DNA of 64,000 bases, taken from positions 735,300 to 799,299 of the forward strand of contig NZ_JACHCE010000002.1 in assembly GCF_014200605.1 (NCBI RefSeq), in the 5' to 3' direction. Source of the DNA: Pedobacter cryoconitis (GTDB taxonomy: Bacteria > Bacteroidota > Bacteroidia > Sphingobacteriales > Sphingobacteriaceae). The notes below the pieces were generated by a model. It was not told where the DNA came from, did not search any database, and saw nothing but the letters and a program-made list of their open reading frames with translations. A program made the translations under genes and the position numbers. Each line of letters opens with the position of its first letter. Position 1 is the stretch's first letter. Positions 17,632 through 27,387 of the stretch are shown one piece after another.

Positions 17632-19593
17632 ATGAACCATCAATTTATCCAGAAAACACTCCTTTTTGTAGTGTTTTTTGCTTTTAGCATCAATTCGCAG
17701 GCACAGGTTGCCGATAGTAAGTACGATCCGCATTTGGCTTTCAGCCCTTTGTTTTATACACAAAATGGAAATGAGTTCCGCTCAGCAAGTGGTTATCCAG
17801 GCGCTAAGTATTGGCAAAACCGTGCAGATTATAATATTTCTGCTGTTTTGGATGATCAGAAAAATACTGTGACAGGTACAGTAACGATTACTTATAAAAA
17901 TAATAGCCCGGACCAGCTGCCTTATATCTGGTTACAGCTGGATCAGAATCTTTTTGAAGAGCATTCAAGAGGAAATGGACTGATAAAGGCGGGCAGCCGT
18001 TATGGTGCAAGAGGAGAGAAGGTAAATGGTGGGTATAAGATTGCTGATCTTGCGGTTTCTCAGAAAGCACAAGGGGTTAAGTTTAGCTCTATTGTTGAAG
18101 ATACGCGTATGCAGATCCGTCTGGATAAGCCTTTGGCACCAAATGAACAGCTTACCATAAAAATGAATTACTCTTTTGTAATCCCGATTAATGGATCGGA
18201 CCGTATGGGACATCTGGTTACTCAGAATGGAGAAATATATTCTATTGCACAGTGGTTCCCGAGATTATGTGTTTATGATGATGTACTGGGCTGGAATACG
18301 CTTCCATATTGGGGAGCAGGAGAATTTTACTGTGAATATGGAGATGTTAATTTTAGTGTAACTGCTCCTGCCAGCCATATTTTAATGGGATCTGGTGAGC
18401 TGCTGAATCCTGAGGAGGTATTTACTCCTGAGCAATTGAAAAGATGGAATGCAGCAAAATTAAGTGATAAGACTATTTCTATACGTACGGCCGATGAAGT
18501 GACGGATGCTAAGTCCCGCCCTGCAAAAGATAAGTTAACCTGGAAATACAGAATGTCTAATACAAGGGATGTAGCTTTTGCTTCTTCTAAAGCTTTTGTG
18601 CTGGATGCAGCAAGAATTAATCTGCCAAGTGGTAAGAAATCACTTGCGGTTTCTGCACAGCCGGTAGAGAGCAATGGTCAGGATGGTTATGGAAGGGGTG
18701 TAGAGTATGTAAAAGCTTCTATAGAACATTATTCGAATAAGTGGTTTGAATATCCTTATCCGATGGCTGTTAATGTGGCTTCGAATATTAGTGGGATGGA
18801 ATATCCGGGGATAGTTTTTTGTGGCTGGAAGGCTAAAAATGCGCAGGCATGGGGTGTGATAGATCATGAGTTTGGTCATAGCTGGTTCCCGATGATTGTG
18901 GGTAGCAACGAACGTAAATATGGCTGGATGGATGAAGGTTTTAATACTTTTATTAATGGCCTGGCTTCGGAAGCTTTTAATAATGGAGAGTATAAAAAAC
19001 CACATGATAATATGCAGGCTGCTGCTAAGTATATGGCGAAACCTGAAAGGGAGTTTATTTTGTTAAGCCCGGATGCAATGATGGAAGCTAATATTGGTGT
19101 GAATTTATATAGTAAACCAGCATGGGGTCTTCAAATCCTGAGAAATGAAGTTTTAGGTGCTGATCGTTTTGATTATGCATTTAAAAATTATATTAAACAC
19201 TGGGCCTTTAAACATCCTACACCATTTGATTTTTTCAGGTCTATGGAGAATGGTGCTGGTGAAGATCTTTCCTGGTTCTGGAAAGGATGGTTTCTGGAAA
19301 ACTGGAAAACGGACCAGGCAATTACGAGTGTAACACCGGTGAAAAACGGCGGACAACTGGAGAGTTATAATATTGTTATAACTAACCTTGAGCAAATGCC
19401 AATGCCGATCATTTTACAGGTTAAGGATAAAAATGGTAAGGTGGATACAATTAAAATACCAGTGGATGTCTGGATGAGAAATAAGAGCTGGACAATTAAT
19501 TACCCGACTACGGTTGAATTGCTTTCTGCGGAGTTAGATCCTGAAAAGGTTTTTCCGGATGTGGATGTAACGAATAATACGTGGTTTAAATAG
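17632..19593 (+). CDS. secreted M1 family metallopeptidase
   Basis: The 653-residue zinc peptidase has a signal peptide (cleaved near SQAQ) and an N-terminal beta domain typical of aminopeptidase N relatives. The active site is H412-E-F-G-H416, with E435 in [10 protein letters not shown] exactly 18 residues later, the M1 spacing. SGMEYPG just upstream stands where the substrate-binding GxMEN loop lies in classic members. A C-terminal beta domain ends the chain. It likely trims peptides in the periplasm or outside the cell. A terminator follows. Confidence 0.93.
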   Translation: MNHQFIQKTLLFVVFFAFSINSQAQVADSKYDPHLAFSPLFYTQNGNEFRSASGYPGAKYWQNRADYNISAVLDDQKNTVTGTVTITYKNNSPDQLPYIWLQLDQNLFEEHSRGNGLIKAGSRYGARGEKVNGGYKIADLAVSQKAQGVKFSSIVEDTRMQIRLDKPLAPNEQLTIKMNYSFVIPINGSDRMGHLVTQNGEIYSIAQWFPRLCVYDDVLGWNTLPYWGAGEFYCEYGDVNFSVTAPASHILMGSGELLNPEEVFTPEQLKRWNAAKLSDKTISIRTADEVTDAKSRPAKDKLTWKYRMSNTRDVAFASSKAFVLDAARINLPSGKKSLAVSAQPVESNGQDGYGRGVEYVKASIEHYSNKWFEYPYPMAVNVASNISGMEYPGIVFCGWKAKNAQAWGVIDHEFGHSWFPMIVGSNERKYGWMDEGFNTFINGLASEAFNNGEYKKPHDNMQAAAKYMAKPEREFILLSPDAMMEANIGVNLYSKPAWGLQILRNEVLGADRFDYAFKNYIKHWAFKHPTPFDFFRSMENGAGEDLSWFWKGWFLENWKTDQAITSVTPVKNGGQLESYNIVITNLEQMPMPIILQVKDKNGKVDTIKIPVDVWMRNKSWTINYPTTVELLSAELDPEKVFPDVDVTNNTWFK

Positions 19594-19609
19594 TTTTTTT
19601 TAATTGCAG

Positions 19610-19650
19610 GAAGCCCCGGTATCAGTAAAATGGTACCGGGGCTTTTTTAT
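19610..19650. terminator. intrinsic terminator after the M1 peptidase
   Basis: A stem of at least 10 bp (AGCCCCGGTA with TACCGGGGCT) is followed by a T-run, between converging genes. Confidence 0.85.
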
Positions 19651-19663
19651 GATTTATTATTTT

Positions 19664-20875
19664 CTATTTAATTTTGTCTAAGCGTGATAAACTGTTGATC
19701 CCTTCTATTTTCAGGCCTTTAGTGATTACAGAGGTAGCTGGATTATACTGATAAACGAAGACACCATCAGTGGTTTTTGCAGCTATAGATACTTTCCCGT
19801 CTTCAAGCAGCACGTCTTCCGAGAAACCAAACATACTTTTTGGGATATTCAACTTGGTTTTAGTTTTGTTAACGACGTCTACAACATAATAATCCATGAT
19901 GTATGATTTAGTGTAAGATTCCCAGTTTACAATCTGGCTTCTGTCAAGAACTTTTACAATTGCTTTTCCGTTTCCAATGTAGAATAGGCCAAGAGCTTCT
20001 TCTTTTGTTCTTTCTGTAAGTTCATAGAAATAATCAGGGTCAATCTGTGTTGCACCGCTTTTAACACGGAAGATACCAAATGGCTTATTTTTAACGTCTG
20101 TTGTCCAGGTATTTGGAGAAGCCATAAAATAAGATATACCATTGTCAACAAAGGAGTTTGACATATTCAATGAATAATGCTCAGGAAGAGTGAACCTGGT
20201 GTCTTTGGTTACTTTGATATTATTCATTGCAGGGTAATCGAATGTTGCCAGGTAAGTTGTATCTACCGGTAGATCACCTGCATTCGCATTCTGAGTATAG
20301 GTCAGGTTTATTTTGTTGTCTACGATAGTTGCTCCATATCCCCAGAAATAATGGTCTTTAAGTAAACCCGGTACATTGATTTTACCACTTGAGGTAATAG
20401 TCATTGTCTCTACATTAAGAATCGCATATTCAAACTGGATGGATGCGTTACTGCTGAATAGAATAAGGGTTTTATCGTCTTTCCATTTGTAGAAGCTGGA
20501 ATAATACGCCCAGCTGATCTGAGTGAATGGGATCTCTTTAACGATCGTGTTGACCTTGTTATTGGAAGTATATTTAACCAGGTTTCCAGTGTCGTCGTTT
20601 CTACCATAATAGAATCCATTCTTAGTAGTTATTGTGGTAAGATTTGTACCTACGCCTATACCAAGAAGATTAGCGGTACCGCTTGTTAATGACCCAACTT
20701 GAAGCAGGTACTCTGCAGCTGGGTTACCTGCTGATACTCTAAGGCTATATGTGCTTTCTGTTACCGGCTTTTCATCAGGTGTACTGGTGTTTGTTTCACT
20801 TTTTTTGCAGGATGATAATCCTGAAATGATTATTGCTGACGCAAGTAAGGGGAATAATTTGTTGGCTTTTAACAT
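19664..20875 (-). CDS. DUF4374 lipoprotein, copy 1
   Basis: The 403-residue protein is a lipoprotein (lipobox GLSSC, Cys about residue 23). The rest resembles DUF4374: YLLQVGSLTSGTANLLG near the start, then repeated beta blades including FWGYGATIVDNKINLTY and a C-terminal VYQYNPATSVITKGLKI. DUF4374 proteins are beta-propeller-like lipoproteins found beside TonB receptors; XusB of Bacteroides, a siderophore-binding surface lipoprotein, is to my recollection a member. It is the last gene of the unit and starts 29 nt after the receptor. The likely role is surface capture of the ligand. Confidence 0.82.
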   Translation of the reverse strand: MLKANKLFPLLASAIIISGLSSCKKSETNTSTPDEKPVTESTYSLRVSAGNPAAEYLLQVGSLTSGTANLLGIGVGTNLTTITTKNGFYYGRNDDTGNLVKYTSNNKVNTIVKEIPFTQISWAYYSSFYKWKDDKTLILFSSNASIQFEYAILNVETMTITSSGKINVPGLLKDHYFWGYGATIVDNKINLTYTQNANAGDLPVDTTYLATFDYPAMNNIKVTKDTRFTLPEHYSLNMSNSFVDNGISYFMASPNTWTTDVKNKPFGIFRVKSGATQIDPDYFYELTERTKEEALGLFYIGNGKAIVKVLDRSQIVNWESYTKSYIMDYYVVDVVNKTKTKLNIPKSMFGFSEDVLLEDGKVSIAAKTTDGVFVYQYNPATSVITKGLKIEGINSLSRLDKIK

Positions 20876-20904
20876 AATATGGTTTGATTTTTAATTGTGT
20901 GGGC

Positions 20905-23283
20905 TTATTTAATAAAGTAGCGTAGTTTCAGGAAAACTGATCTTCCTGGTTTTTGTAATCTGAAATTGTCATAGGCAATTACATTGGTCAGATTGAAAGA
21001 TTCTGCCGAAATATTGTATTTGCCATCCATAAATGAATAGGATAGTGAGGCATTATGGATTAGCTGACTCGGGATCTGATTGTTTGATTCTTTACTCCCA
21101 AGTGATTCCCATCTGAGGTAAAACCAATGGACGTATTGTGTTGACCAGTTAAACTGTAAACGTGAATGTTTGCCAATCAGATCATTTTTACCAATTCCGA
21201 TATTGGCATTTCCATAAATCCATGGCTGATTTGGAATTCTGTCGTTAATTGCAGGGCCGCCGGCTTGTGTCTCTCCAAGGTTGCGGGCATTTTCGTAACT
21301 GGCATTGACAGAGGCTTCGAGCAATTGGCTATAGCTATATCTGATTTCTGCTTCAACGCCTTTTATTTTTGTTTTACCTACGTTTGAATAAACAGTAAAT
21401 TTACCAGAAGGTACACCCATCAGGATAAAGTCTTTGGCATCTCTGTAGAAGTATGAAGCTTCTACGGCTATTCTATGAGCGTTGTGCTGGTAATTATAAT
21501 AAAGTCCTGCGTTGATGTTTTTACTCTTTTCAGGTTTTAATGCACTGTTTGCTGCTACGGTAATACCATCTCCAAATAGCTCGTCTGGTTCCTGTAAACG
21601 GTAAGCATTCTCATAGGAAGCTTTAATACCTGCATTTTCTATGATTTTAAATCTGGTAGCTATTCCATAACCAAAATTGTTCTGGTTGATGCGGCTGTCT
21701 TCCTTTGTCCAGCCGTTACCTGCGCCCAGTGAAAGTGCGTCAGGTACGAATGCACTGTATCCATAGTATTTTGCGAATGGGGTAATGGTCAGCCTGTTGT
21801 TTAACAGATTATTTTGATAAGCAAGACCTAAAATGTTTTTAGTGATGGTGTTGGGTACTGCAAATGGATTGTTCTGCAGTTTTCCAATATCTTCTTTAGA
21901 TGAACGTGCAAAATGACTATAGGTGTAGTTCAGATTAAGGCTCTGATGCGCATCAATCTCATAAGCAAAGTTTGCTCTGATTGTTGTTGCGTTATTTTTA
22001 AAACGGGTAATTGTTTTAACACCGCCAATTTCACCGGCAATTAATTCCGGAGCCCCAATTCCTCCCCATCCGTATTTGTGAGAGGCAGTGTCTGTGACTT
22101 TGTATTGGGTAGAAGAATAGGAAGCTGTCGTATTCAATGAAAGGCCTTTGATCAGAAAGTCTTTTTTTCTGTATTTCAGGCTTGGCATGAAGAAGTGTTC
22201 CCGGTTATTTACCCCACCGTAAACGATGTTCTGGCTTGCACCTGTTTGTATCTCTTTGTAAAGGGAAGAGTAAATAAAACCAAGGGTTAGCTGATCTGCC
22301 CATGATTTGTTGATTACACCAACATCAAACTGGCCCATGGTAGTTTTATAGGCGTCATGGAAACGGTAAGCGTCTTTTTGTACAGTTTCTCCATTTTCAT
22401 TAACCTGTATCGGCGCACCGTATTTTGGGTTATTGCGCATTAAATAATCATTATCTGAATAATTATGATAACCACTGAAATTAAAGATTAGTCCAGTTTT
22501 GTCTGCTGTATACCTGCCTGAGAGTGCAGCCCGGCTGGTATTGAATGAGCCATAGCTAAAACTGGCGTCCAGAAACTTTTTAGTATGCTGGTCAGTGACG
22601 ATATTTATCGCTCCGCCCAATGCATCAGATCCTAGTTCTACAGGTACAACGCCTTTATAAATTTCAATGCGTTCTGCAAGGTTAACCGGGATGTTGTTCA
22701 GGGACATTGCGGTTCCAAATGTTTCCATAGGTATGCCGTCCAGAAAGAACTTGACTTGTTTGCCTGAAAGACCGTTCATTGCAAATTTAAAGTCTGACCC
22801 CATTCCGCCCTGCTCTCTTATCTTGATTCCAGAAGTTCTGTTCAGGACCTGGTTTAAATCGGCAGTGGTATTGGCAAATTTTTTAAGGTCTATGGTATTC
22901 ACAGCAAAACCTGATTCTTTGAGCTCCTGACTTTTTGTTTTACCGGTAATGGCGACATTGTCAAGCTCCTGAAAATTCTTTTTTAAGGTAAAGGATAGCG
23001 AAAGCTGCTGTCCTGATTTGAGGGCTATTTGTTTGGTAGTTGAAATATAGCCCATGTAAGAAGCTATAACTACATAATTGCCGGGAGGAATTTGTGTAAG
23101 CTCATAATACCCGTCAGTATTTGAAACGGTCCCTGTTTTAGTGTTTTTTAATACGACTGAGGCTCCTGGGATTACAGCTGTACTGTCTTTGATGTATCCT
23201 GAAATTATAGCACTTTTTTGTGCGAAGGCTGTAAAGGATAAAAAGGTTATAGCTAGCGATAGTAGAATTTTACGAAATGACAT
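20905..23283 (-). CDS. TonB-dependent outer membrane receptor
   Basis: The 792-residue receptor has a signal peptide (to about 21), a carboxypeptidase-regulatory-like domain (about 26-105), a plug (about 125-225, with VNLAERIEIYKGVVPVELG) and a 22-strand barrel ending in LKLRYFIK with terminal aromatic strands. Such receptors import iron-siderophores, heme or cobalamin using TonB energy. There is no STN signalling domain at the N-terminus. Lipoproteins of the DUF4374 family flank it on both sides and an ECF sigma gene heads the unit, which points to siderophore-type uptake. Confidence 0.93.
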   Translation of the reverse strand: MSFRKILLSLAITFLSFTAFAQKSAIISGYIKDSTAVIPGASVVLKNTKTGTVSNTDGYYELTQIPPGNYVVIASYMGYISTTKQIALKSGQQLSLSFTLKKNFQELDNVAITGKTKSQELKESGFAVNTIDLKKFANTTADLNQVLNRTSGIKIREQGGMGSDFKFAMNGLSGKQVKFFLDGIPMETFGTAMSLNNIPVNLAERIEIYKGVVPVELGSDALGGAINIVTDQHTKKFLDASFSYGSFNTSRAALSGRYTADKTGLIFNFSGYHNYSDNDYLMRNNPKYGAPIQVNENGETVQKDAYRFHDAYKTTMGQFDVGVINKSWADQLTLGFIYSSLYKEIQTGASQNIVYGGVNNREHFFMPSLKYRKKDFLIKGLSLNTTASYSSTQYKVTDTASHKYGWGGIGAPELIAGEIGGVKTITRFKNNATTIRANFAYEIDAHQSLNLNYTYSHFARSSKEDIGKLQNNPFAVPNTITKNILGLAYQNNLLNNRLTITPFAKYYGYSAFVPDALSLGAGNGWTKEDSRINQNNFGYGIATRFKIIENAGIKASYENAYRLQEPDELFGDGITVAANSALKPEKSKNINAGLYYNYQHNAHRIAVEASYFYRDAKDFILMGVPSGKFTVYSNVGKTKIKGVEAEIRYSYSQLLEASVNASYENARNLGETQAGGPAINDRIPNQPWIYGNANIGIGKNDLIGKHSRLQFNWSTQYVHWFYLRWESLGSKESNNQIPSQLIHNASLSYSFMDGKYNISAESFNLTNVIAYDNFRLQKPGRSVFLKLRYFIK

Positions 23284-23362
23284 CTTTTCTAATCTGGTGT
23301 GTTTATACTGTTAGTAGCATAATCACCACTTTCCCGAAGGTGGAAAAGAAAAAAAGTTTGCT

Positions 23363-24589
23363 TTAATTCAGTTTGTCGGTCCGCATGATAAAATCAGTGT
23401 CCCCTGCCAGCTGTAACCCCTTTCTAAGGGTACCTGTAGTTATATTATAGATCCATATATAATTGCCATGTAAGGTGGAGTTCACAGCAATGTAAGCGAG
23501 GTTACCTTCTACAATAATACATTCTCTTCTGGTTCCTTTATCTAATGGAAGAGCTAGTTTTTTAATATCCTTTTTAAGCAGATCAATAACATAAAATTCG
23601 AAATGAGCGGTATTGTAATGGTCGCTTAATCCTTTGAACAAATCTTTTCTTTCGCTTCTGATGATCGCTTTGTGGTTGCCCAGATACCAGATGCCGTAGG
23701 CATGGTTCTGGATTACTGAACCTGAAATATTGAAGAAATAGGATTTGTCAGGAGCTTGGTCCCCTTTATTAATCCTGAATATCCCTGTGGGCAGTTCCGG
23801 CCGGTTTCCAAGTGCTATACCCGGGCAGGACATAAAATAGTAGTCTCCCTTTTCGTCATTGAAAGCATAGGACTGTATAGTATTGATCCCGCCGGGAGAA
23901 GTGGACCTGGTATCTTTGTCAGTTTTAAGCAGCGTCATCTCCGGATATTGGAGAACTGATACATAACTCGTATCACTGGTGCTGTAATTGGAAGCACCCA
24001 GTTGCTGATTATAACTATAACCGATCAGCAGTTTATCTTTTCTGAGTTCTGTGAAGCCTATGGATATGGAAGTGAATTTCCCAGACGGATGCGGAATGTT
24101 AATATCACCTCCCGATATTCTGGTCATGGCTGCTGCATTTACTTTCAAATATTTTACCTGAGTATAATCTGCTTTGTTTAGGCCGGTTAGTAAAAGAGTG
24201 TCTCCGGCAATCCATTTGCAGTTTTCAATGGAAAAATCTTTCAATGGCATGGCGGCAACAAGAATTAATTGTTTTCCGTTGATTTTGTATTTTTCAAATG
24301 ATGCTTTTTTTCTGCTCAGATGATAATAATATCCTTCGTGAACAATGACATCACGATCCATTACTTCTCCATTTAATAGAGCACCCCGATCTTCTGGTTT
24401 TATTGTTCCACTGCTCAGGGAGTCTATCTCCAGAAGATACTCTTTACCATCTTTGGCCAGAATATAGATACTGTATTTTTTTTTCGATGGATTTAAATCT
24501 TCTTTTTCCTGTTGATGGCAGGATGAAAAAAAACAGCATAAAATAAGTGAACAGAGCAGAAGAGCAGCAGTTTTTGCCGTATGGTGCAT
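23363..24589 (-). CDS. DUF4374 lipoprotein, copy 2
   Basis: The 408-residue lipoprotein has lipobox FFSSC (Cys about residue 24). The following QQEKED is charged like a surface-export signal of Bacteroidota lipoproteins, so it may face outward. The body resembles copy 1: an early EYLLEIDSLSSGTIKPED, a middle TDKDTRSTSPGG matching TKDTRFTLPE of copy 1, and a final YIWIYNITTGTLRKGLQL. It lies between the FecR-like gene (23 nt) and the receptor (79 nt with a small hairpin). The two copies may bind different ligands or act as a pair on the receptor. Confidence 0.8.
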   Translation of the reverse strand: MHHTAKTAALLLCSLILCCFFSSCHQQEKEDLNPSKKKYSIYILAKDGKEYLLEIDSLSSGTIKPEDRGALLNGEVMDRDVIVHEGYYYHLSRKKASFEKYKINGKQLILVAAMPLKDFSIENCKWIAGDTLLLTGLNKADYTQVKYLKVNAAAMTRISGGDINIPHPSGKFTSISIGFTELRKDKLLIGYSYNQQLGASNYSTSDTSYVSVLQYPEMTLLKTDKDTRSTSPGGINTIQSYAFNDEKGDYYFMSCPGIALGNRPELPTGIFRINKGDQAPDKSYFFNISGSVIQNHAYGIWYLGNHKAIIRSERKDLFKGLSDHYNTAHFEFYVIDLLKKDIKKLALPLDKGTRRECIIVEGNLAYIAVNSTLHGNYIWIYNITTGTLRKGLQLAGDTDFIMRTDKLN

Positions 24590-24612
24590 AGCTAATATTG
24601 TTATAAGATGCT

Positions 24613-25302
24613 TTAGATTTTAAACTTACTGATAATCTGTTTTTGAAGTACGGGGGGCAGATCCATGAGGTTTCTTTCGTTGATGAGGATAAACTGGTCA
24701 TGCTGAGATTTACCATTCATTGCGATATAGGTCTGACCTGTCTTGAAAATTACTTTTCCTCCGTTCCCTCCTATATTCAGTTCAATATCTTCTTTGGGTG
24801 AAATTAGAATGCTCCCTGAAAAATCAATGATCCCTGTCTGGTAGTTTATTTTTGCGGTTGATTCCGGGGCCAGTGCAATACAGTAGGCTGCGGATTCGAT
24901 ATGTCTTACATCCATTAGAGAATTATTATTTACAGAGACAAACTCTAAAGGGGCTGCAGGGGTAAAATAAACTCTGTAACTGATGAATGAAATGAATCCG
25001 AGAATAAGAGAAGCAGCTATGACTTTTTTCCAGGTAATGGTATACTCCGGTTTTAATTTCGGGATTTTGTTTGCAGGTGTAGTTTTCTGGTCTTGAGGTG
25101 TGGTTTTTTGCGCTTCGAGTGGAAATATAGTTTGAATCTCTGCCCACATCTGTGCTTTATGTTCTTCCTTATTTTCGGTAGCCGGAAGTTGTAATTCCAG
25201 ATCTGTTTCTTCAGAAAATAGCCAGTTCTCTACGGTTTCACATTCTTTGGGGGAACATTCGCCGAGGTGGTATTTTTCTATAAGTTCCTTACTGATCTTC
25301 AT
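24613..25302 (-). CDS. short FecR-like anti-sigma protein
   Basis: The 229-residue protein has an N-terminal cytoplasmic part with the FecR-like start (ELIEKYHLGECSPKECETVE), a single membrane segment (about 93-112) and a periplasmic beta-rich part of about 115 residues. Usual FecR proteins of this phylum are 300-390 residues and end in a DUF4974 domain, which is missing here. The gene lies 75 nt after the ECF sigma gene, so it probably holds that sigma factor inactive. How it senses the receptor is unclear because the receptor lacks an STN domain. Confidence 0.75.
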   Translation of the reverse strand: MKISKELIEKYHLGECSPKECETVENWLFSEETDLELQLPATENKEEHKAQMWAEIQTIFPLEAQKTTPQDQKTTPANKIPKLKPEYTITWKKVIAASLILGFISFISYRVYFTPAAPLEFVSVNNNSLMDVRHIESAAYCIALAPESTAKINYQTGIIDFSGSILISPKEDIELNIGGNGGKVIFKTGQTYIAMNGKSQHDQFILINERNLMDLPPVLQKQIISKFKI

Positions 25303-25377
25303 GCTGGCTATTCTTAATACAAACTTAGATAAAATATAAGTAGCATAATATAGGATTTTCCGTAAGCCGGATTGAAA

Positions 25378-25920
25378 TTAAATAGCGTAACTGGCAAGAC
25401 TGAGTTTGAGCATATTGGTGGCCTTATGAATATGGTATTCAACGGCGCGTTCAGAAATCAATAATGAGGAGGCGATTTCTTTATTGCCTAAGCCTTCTTC
25501 GCGGCTCATTTTATAGACCCTTTTACATTGACAAGGGAGCTTTTCCACAATGGTGCTTACTTTTTCTTTAAGATTGTTGAAAAGGATATGTTCTTCAGTG
25601 CAATTGGTTGACATCTTGCAATCCTGCATTTTGAGATCCATATGTTTCTCCCTGCTGATTTTATTTCTGATGTATTCAAAACTCTTGAATTTAGCACAAC
25701 GGACAAGATAATGCTCGGTTTTTTCAAGTTCGAGATTTTCCCGGCGTTCCCACAGGGACTTGAAGATATCCTGAACCATTTCTTTTGCGGGTTCAGTTTC
25801 CCTGATGCTGTTATAGCATACAGCATAGACTTTTTCCCAATAGAGATTATAAATCCATTCGAAATTTTTCTTATCGATAGAAATGGAAGTAAGTGAATCT
25901 ATGCTTTTTATATCTGCCAA
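25378..25920 (-). CDS. ECF RNA polymerase sigma factor
   Basis: The 180-residue protein has sigma region 2 (about 20-90, with EMVQDIFKSLWERRENL) and region 4 (about 125-175, with SREEGLGNKEIASSLLIS and an HTH ending ERAVEYHIHKATNML). The Bacteroidota FecI-type layout is clear. It heads the unit with the FecR-like protein, two DUF4374 lipoproteins and the receptor, and probably activates them when the ligand is present. A phylum-type housekeeping promoter precedes it. Confidence 0.92.
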   Translation of the reverse strand: MADIKSIDSLTSISIDKKNFEWIYNLYWEKVYAVCYNSIRETEPAKEMVQDIFKSLWERRENLELEKTEHYLVRCAKFKSFEYIRNKISREKHMDLKMQDCKMSTNCTEEHILFNNLKEKVSTIVEKLPCQCKRVYKMSREEGLGNKEIASSLLISERAVEYHIHKATNMLKLSLASYAI

Positions 25921-25940
25921 TGGAAGGGTGTATTGTCGGG

Positions 25941-25970
25941 CAAATATAGTTTATTTATAATGATTACAAA
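25941..25970 (-). promoter_or_regulatory. promoter for the ECF sigma unit
   Basis: Read on the minus strand, TTTG (25970-25967) is followed after 18 nt by TATATTTG (25948-25941), close to the primary sigma consensus, about 20 nt before the sigma start. Confidence 0.6.
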
Positions 25971-26032
25971 TAAACTTGTTGAATTCTCTTTTATAATTCT
26001 TTGAGTGGTCTTTTAAACTGATCGTATTGATT

Positions 26033-27358
26033 TTAGCGGGCCTGGGATGCAGGCGGACGGCTAACTGTGAGCGGATCATTAAAGCTTATGGTTGTGGTAT
26101 CTCCCGAAGCTTCTGTTTCGTAAATCTGAAGATCAAAGTAACGGGCTGCTGCAATCATATGGTCAAAGATATCTGCCATGATATATTCATAGTCTGCCCA
26201 TTTTGTTGTACTGGTGAATACATAGATTTCAATTGGCAGACCGTTGGGGGTAGGGGCAAGATGCCTGACCATCATGGTCATTTTTTTATGTGTTCCTGAA
26301 TGTGAATTGATATAGTTATCAATGTACTTCCTGTAAAGTCCGGCGTTGGTGAGGTTTCTGCCGTTGATTAAAAGTGATTTGTCTATTCCTAAACGTTCAT
26401 TGTTTTTATCAATATCCTTTTGTCTGTGTTCGATATAACTGGTGAGGGACTGGATCTTTTTAAATTCTTCTACTTCGGCCGGAGTGATAAACCGGATAGT
26501 TGCCTGTTTAATTAGAATTGCCCTTTTAATCCTTCTTCCCCCCGCCTCGCTCATCCCACGCCAGTTCTGAAAAGAATCTGAAATCAGGGAATAAGTAGGA
26601 ATAGTGGTAATGGTCTTATCAAAATTCTGAACTTTAACGGTAGTGAGATTAATAGCAATGACATCACCATCAGCTCCGTATTTTGTCATGGTAATCCAGT
26701 CTCCGATTCTTACTGTATCGTTGGCTGTGACCTGGATACTGGCTACAAAACCCATGATGGTATCTTTGAACATCAGAAGCAGTACTGCTGAGATCGCACC
26801 CATTGCAGTGAAAAAAGCAATGGGAGATTGTCCGGTCAGATGAGAGAAGATGACCACTGCACCGATAAGGTAAAGGATCATCCTCGCGACCTGAATATAA
26901 CTGTCTATTGGCTTTTCACGGAAAGTTGGTTTGGTACGCAGATCATCGCCACTGGCTTTAATTAATGCCAGCAGCATCCAGATCACGATGAATACCATAT
27001 ATACATCTGTAATGGCATTCATAGGTTTGATCATATCAGGGAAATCCGAAAATAAAATCGGAATAACTGCATTGACCAGAATCAGGGGTGCACATTGCGC
27101 CAGGAAATGGGGAAATCGGTTATTGAGTAAATGATGAAAGAATTTGATTTTTGAACGTTTACTGAAACGGATCAATACAATACGTAACAGCCGTCTAACC
27201 ACATGGTGGAAAATATATACGATAATCAGCAGTGCAAAAAGAAGCAGGAAAAGATTGACAAATGCTGCCAGATCTTCAGGTACACCCCATTTTACCAGCA
27301 GGTTATAGGTCCAGCGGCTTGTCGTACTTAAAGTATAGGTAAATCTAAATTCTCTCAT
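26033..27358 (-). CDS. MscS family mechanosensitive channel
   Basis: The 441-residue inner membrane protein has about five hydrophobic segments (residues about 30-50, 75-95, 105-125, 150-170, 175-195). The pore region VLLLMFKDTIMGFVASIQ is followed by the MscS beta domain (NDTVRIGDWITM, TTVKVQNFDKTITTIPTYSLI). The long C-terminal domain fits the YbdG/MscM subgroup. It relieves turgor on osmotic downshock. It lies 29 nt after the DUF2027 gene, likely in one transcript. Confidence 0.9.
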   Translation of the reverse strand: MREFRFTYTLSTTSRWTYNLLVKWGVPEDLAAFVNLFLLLFALLIIVYIFHHVVRRLLRIVLIRFSKRSKIKFFHHLLNNRFPHFLAQCAPLILVNAVIPILFSDFPDMIKPMNAITDVYMVFIVIWMLLALIKASGDDLRTKPTFREKPIDSYIQVARMILYLIGAVVIFSHLTGQSPIAFFTAMGAISAVLLLMFKDTIMGFVASIQVTANDTVRIGDWITMTKYGADGDVIAINLTTVKVQNFDKTITTIPTYSLISDSFQNWRGMSEAGGRRIKRAILIKQATIRFITPAEVEEFKKIQSLTSYIEHRQKDIDKNNERLGIDKSLLINGRNLTNAGLYRKYIDNYINSHSGTHKKMTMMVRHLAPTPNGLPIEIYVFTSTTKWADYEYIMADIFDHMIAAARYFDLQIYETEASGDTTTISFNDPLTVSRPPASQAR

Positions 27359-27387
27359 GCTTTAACTGTGCAGGTTTAAAGCTGTGT

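Noticed and set aside
23325..23345. Riboswitch between the DUF4374 and receptor genes
   Set aside because: Only one small hairpin (CCAC/GTGG) is seen; no larger conserved core such as a cobalamin box.
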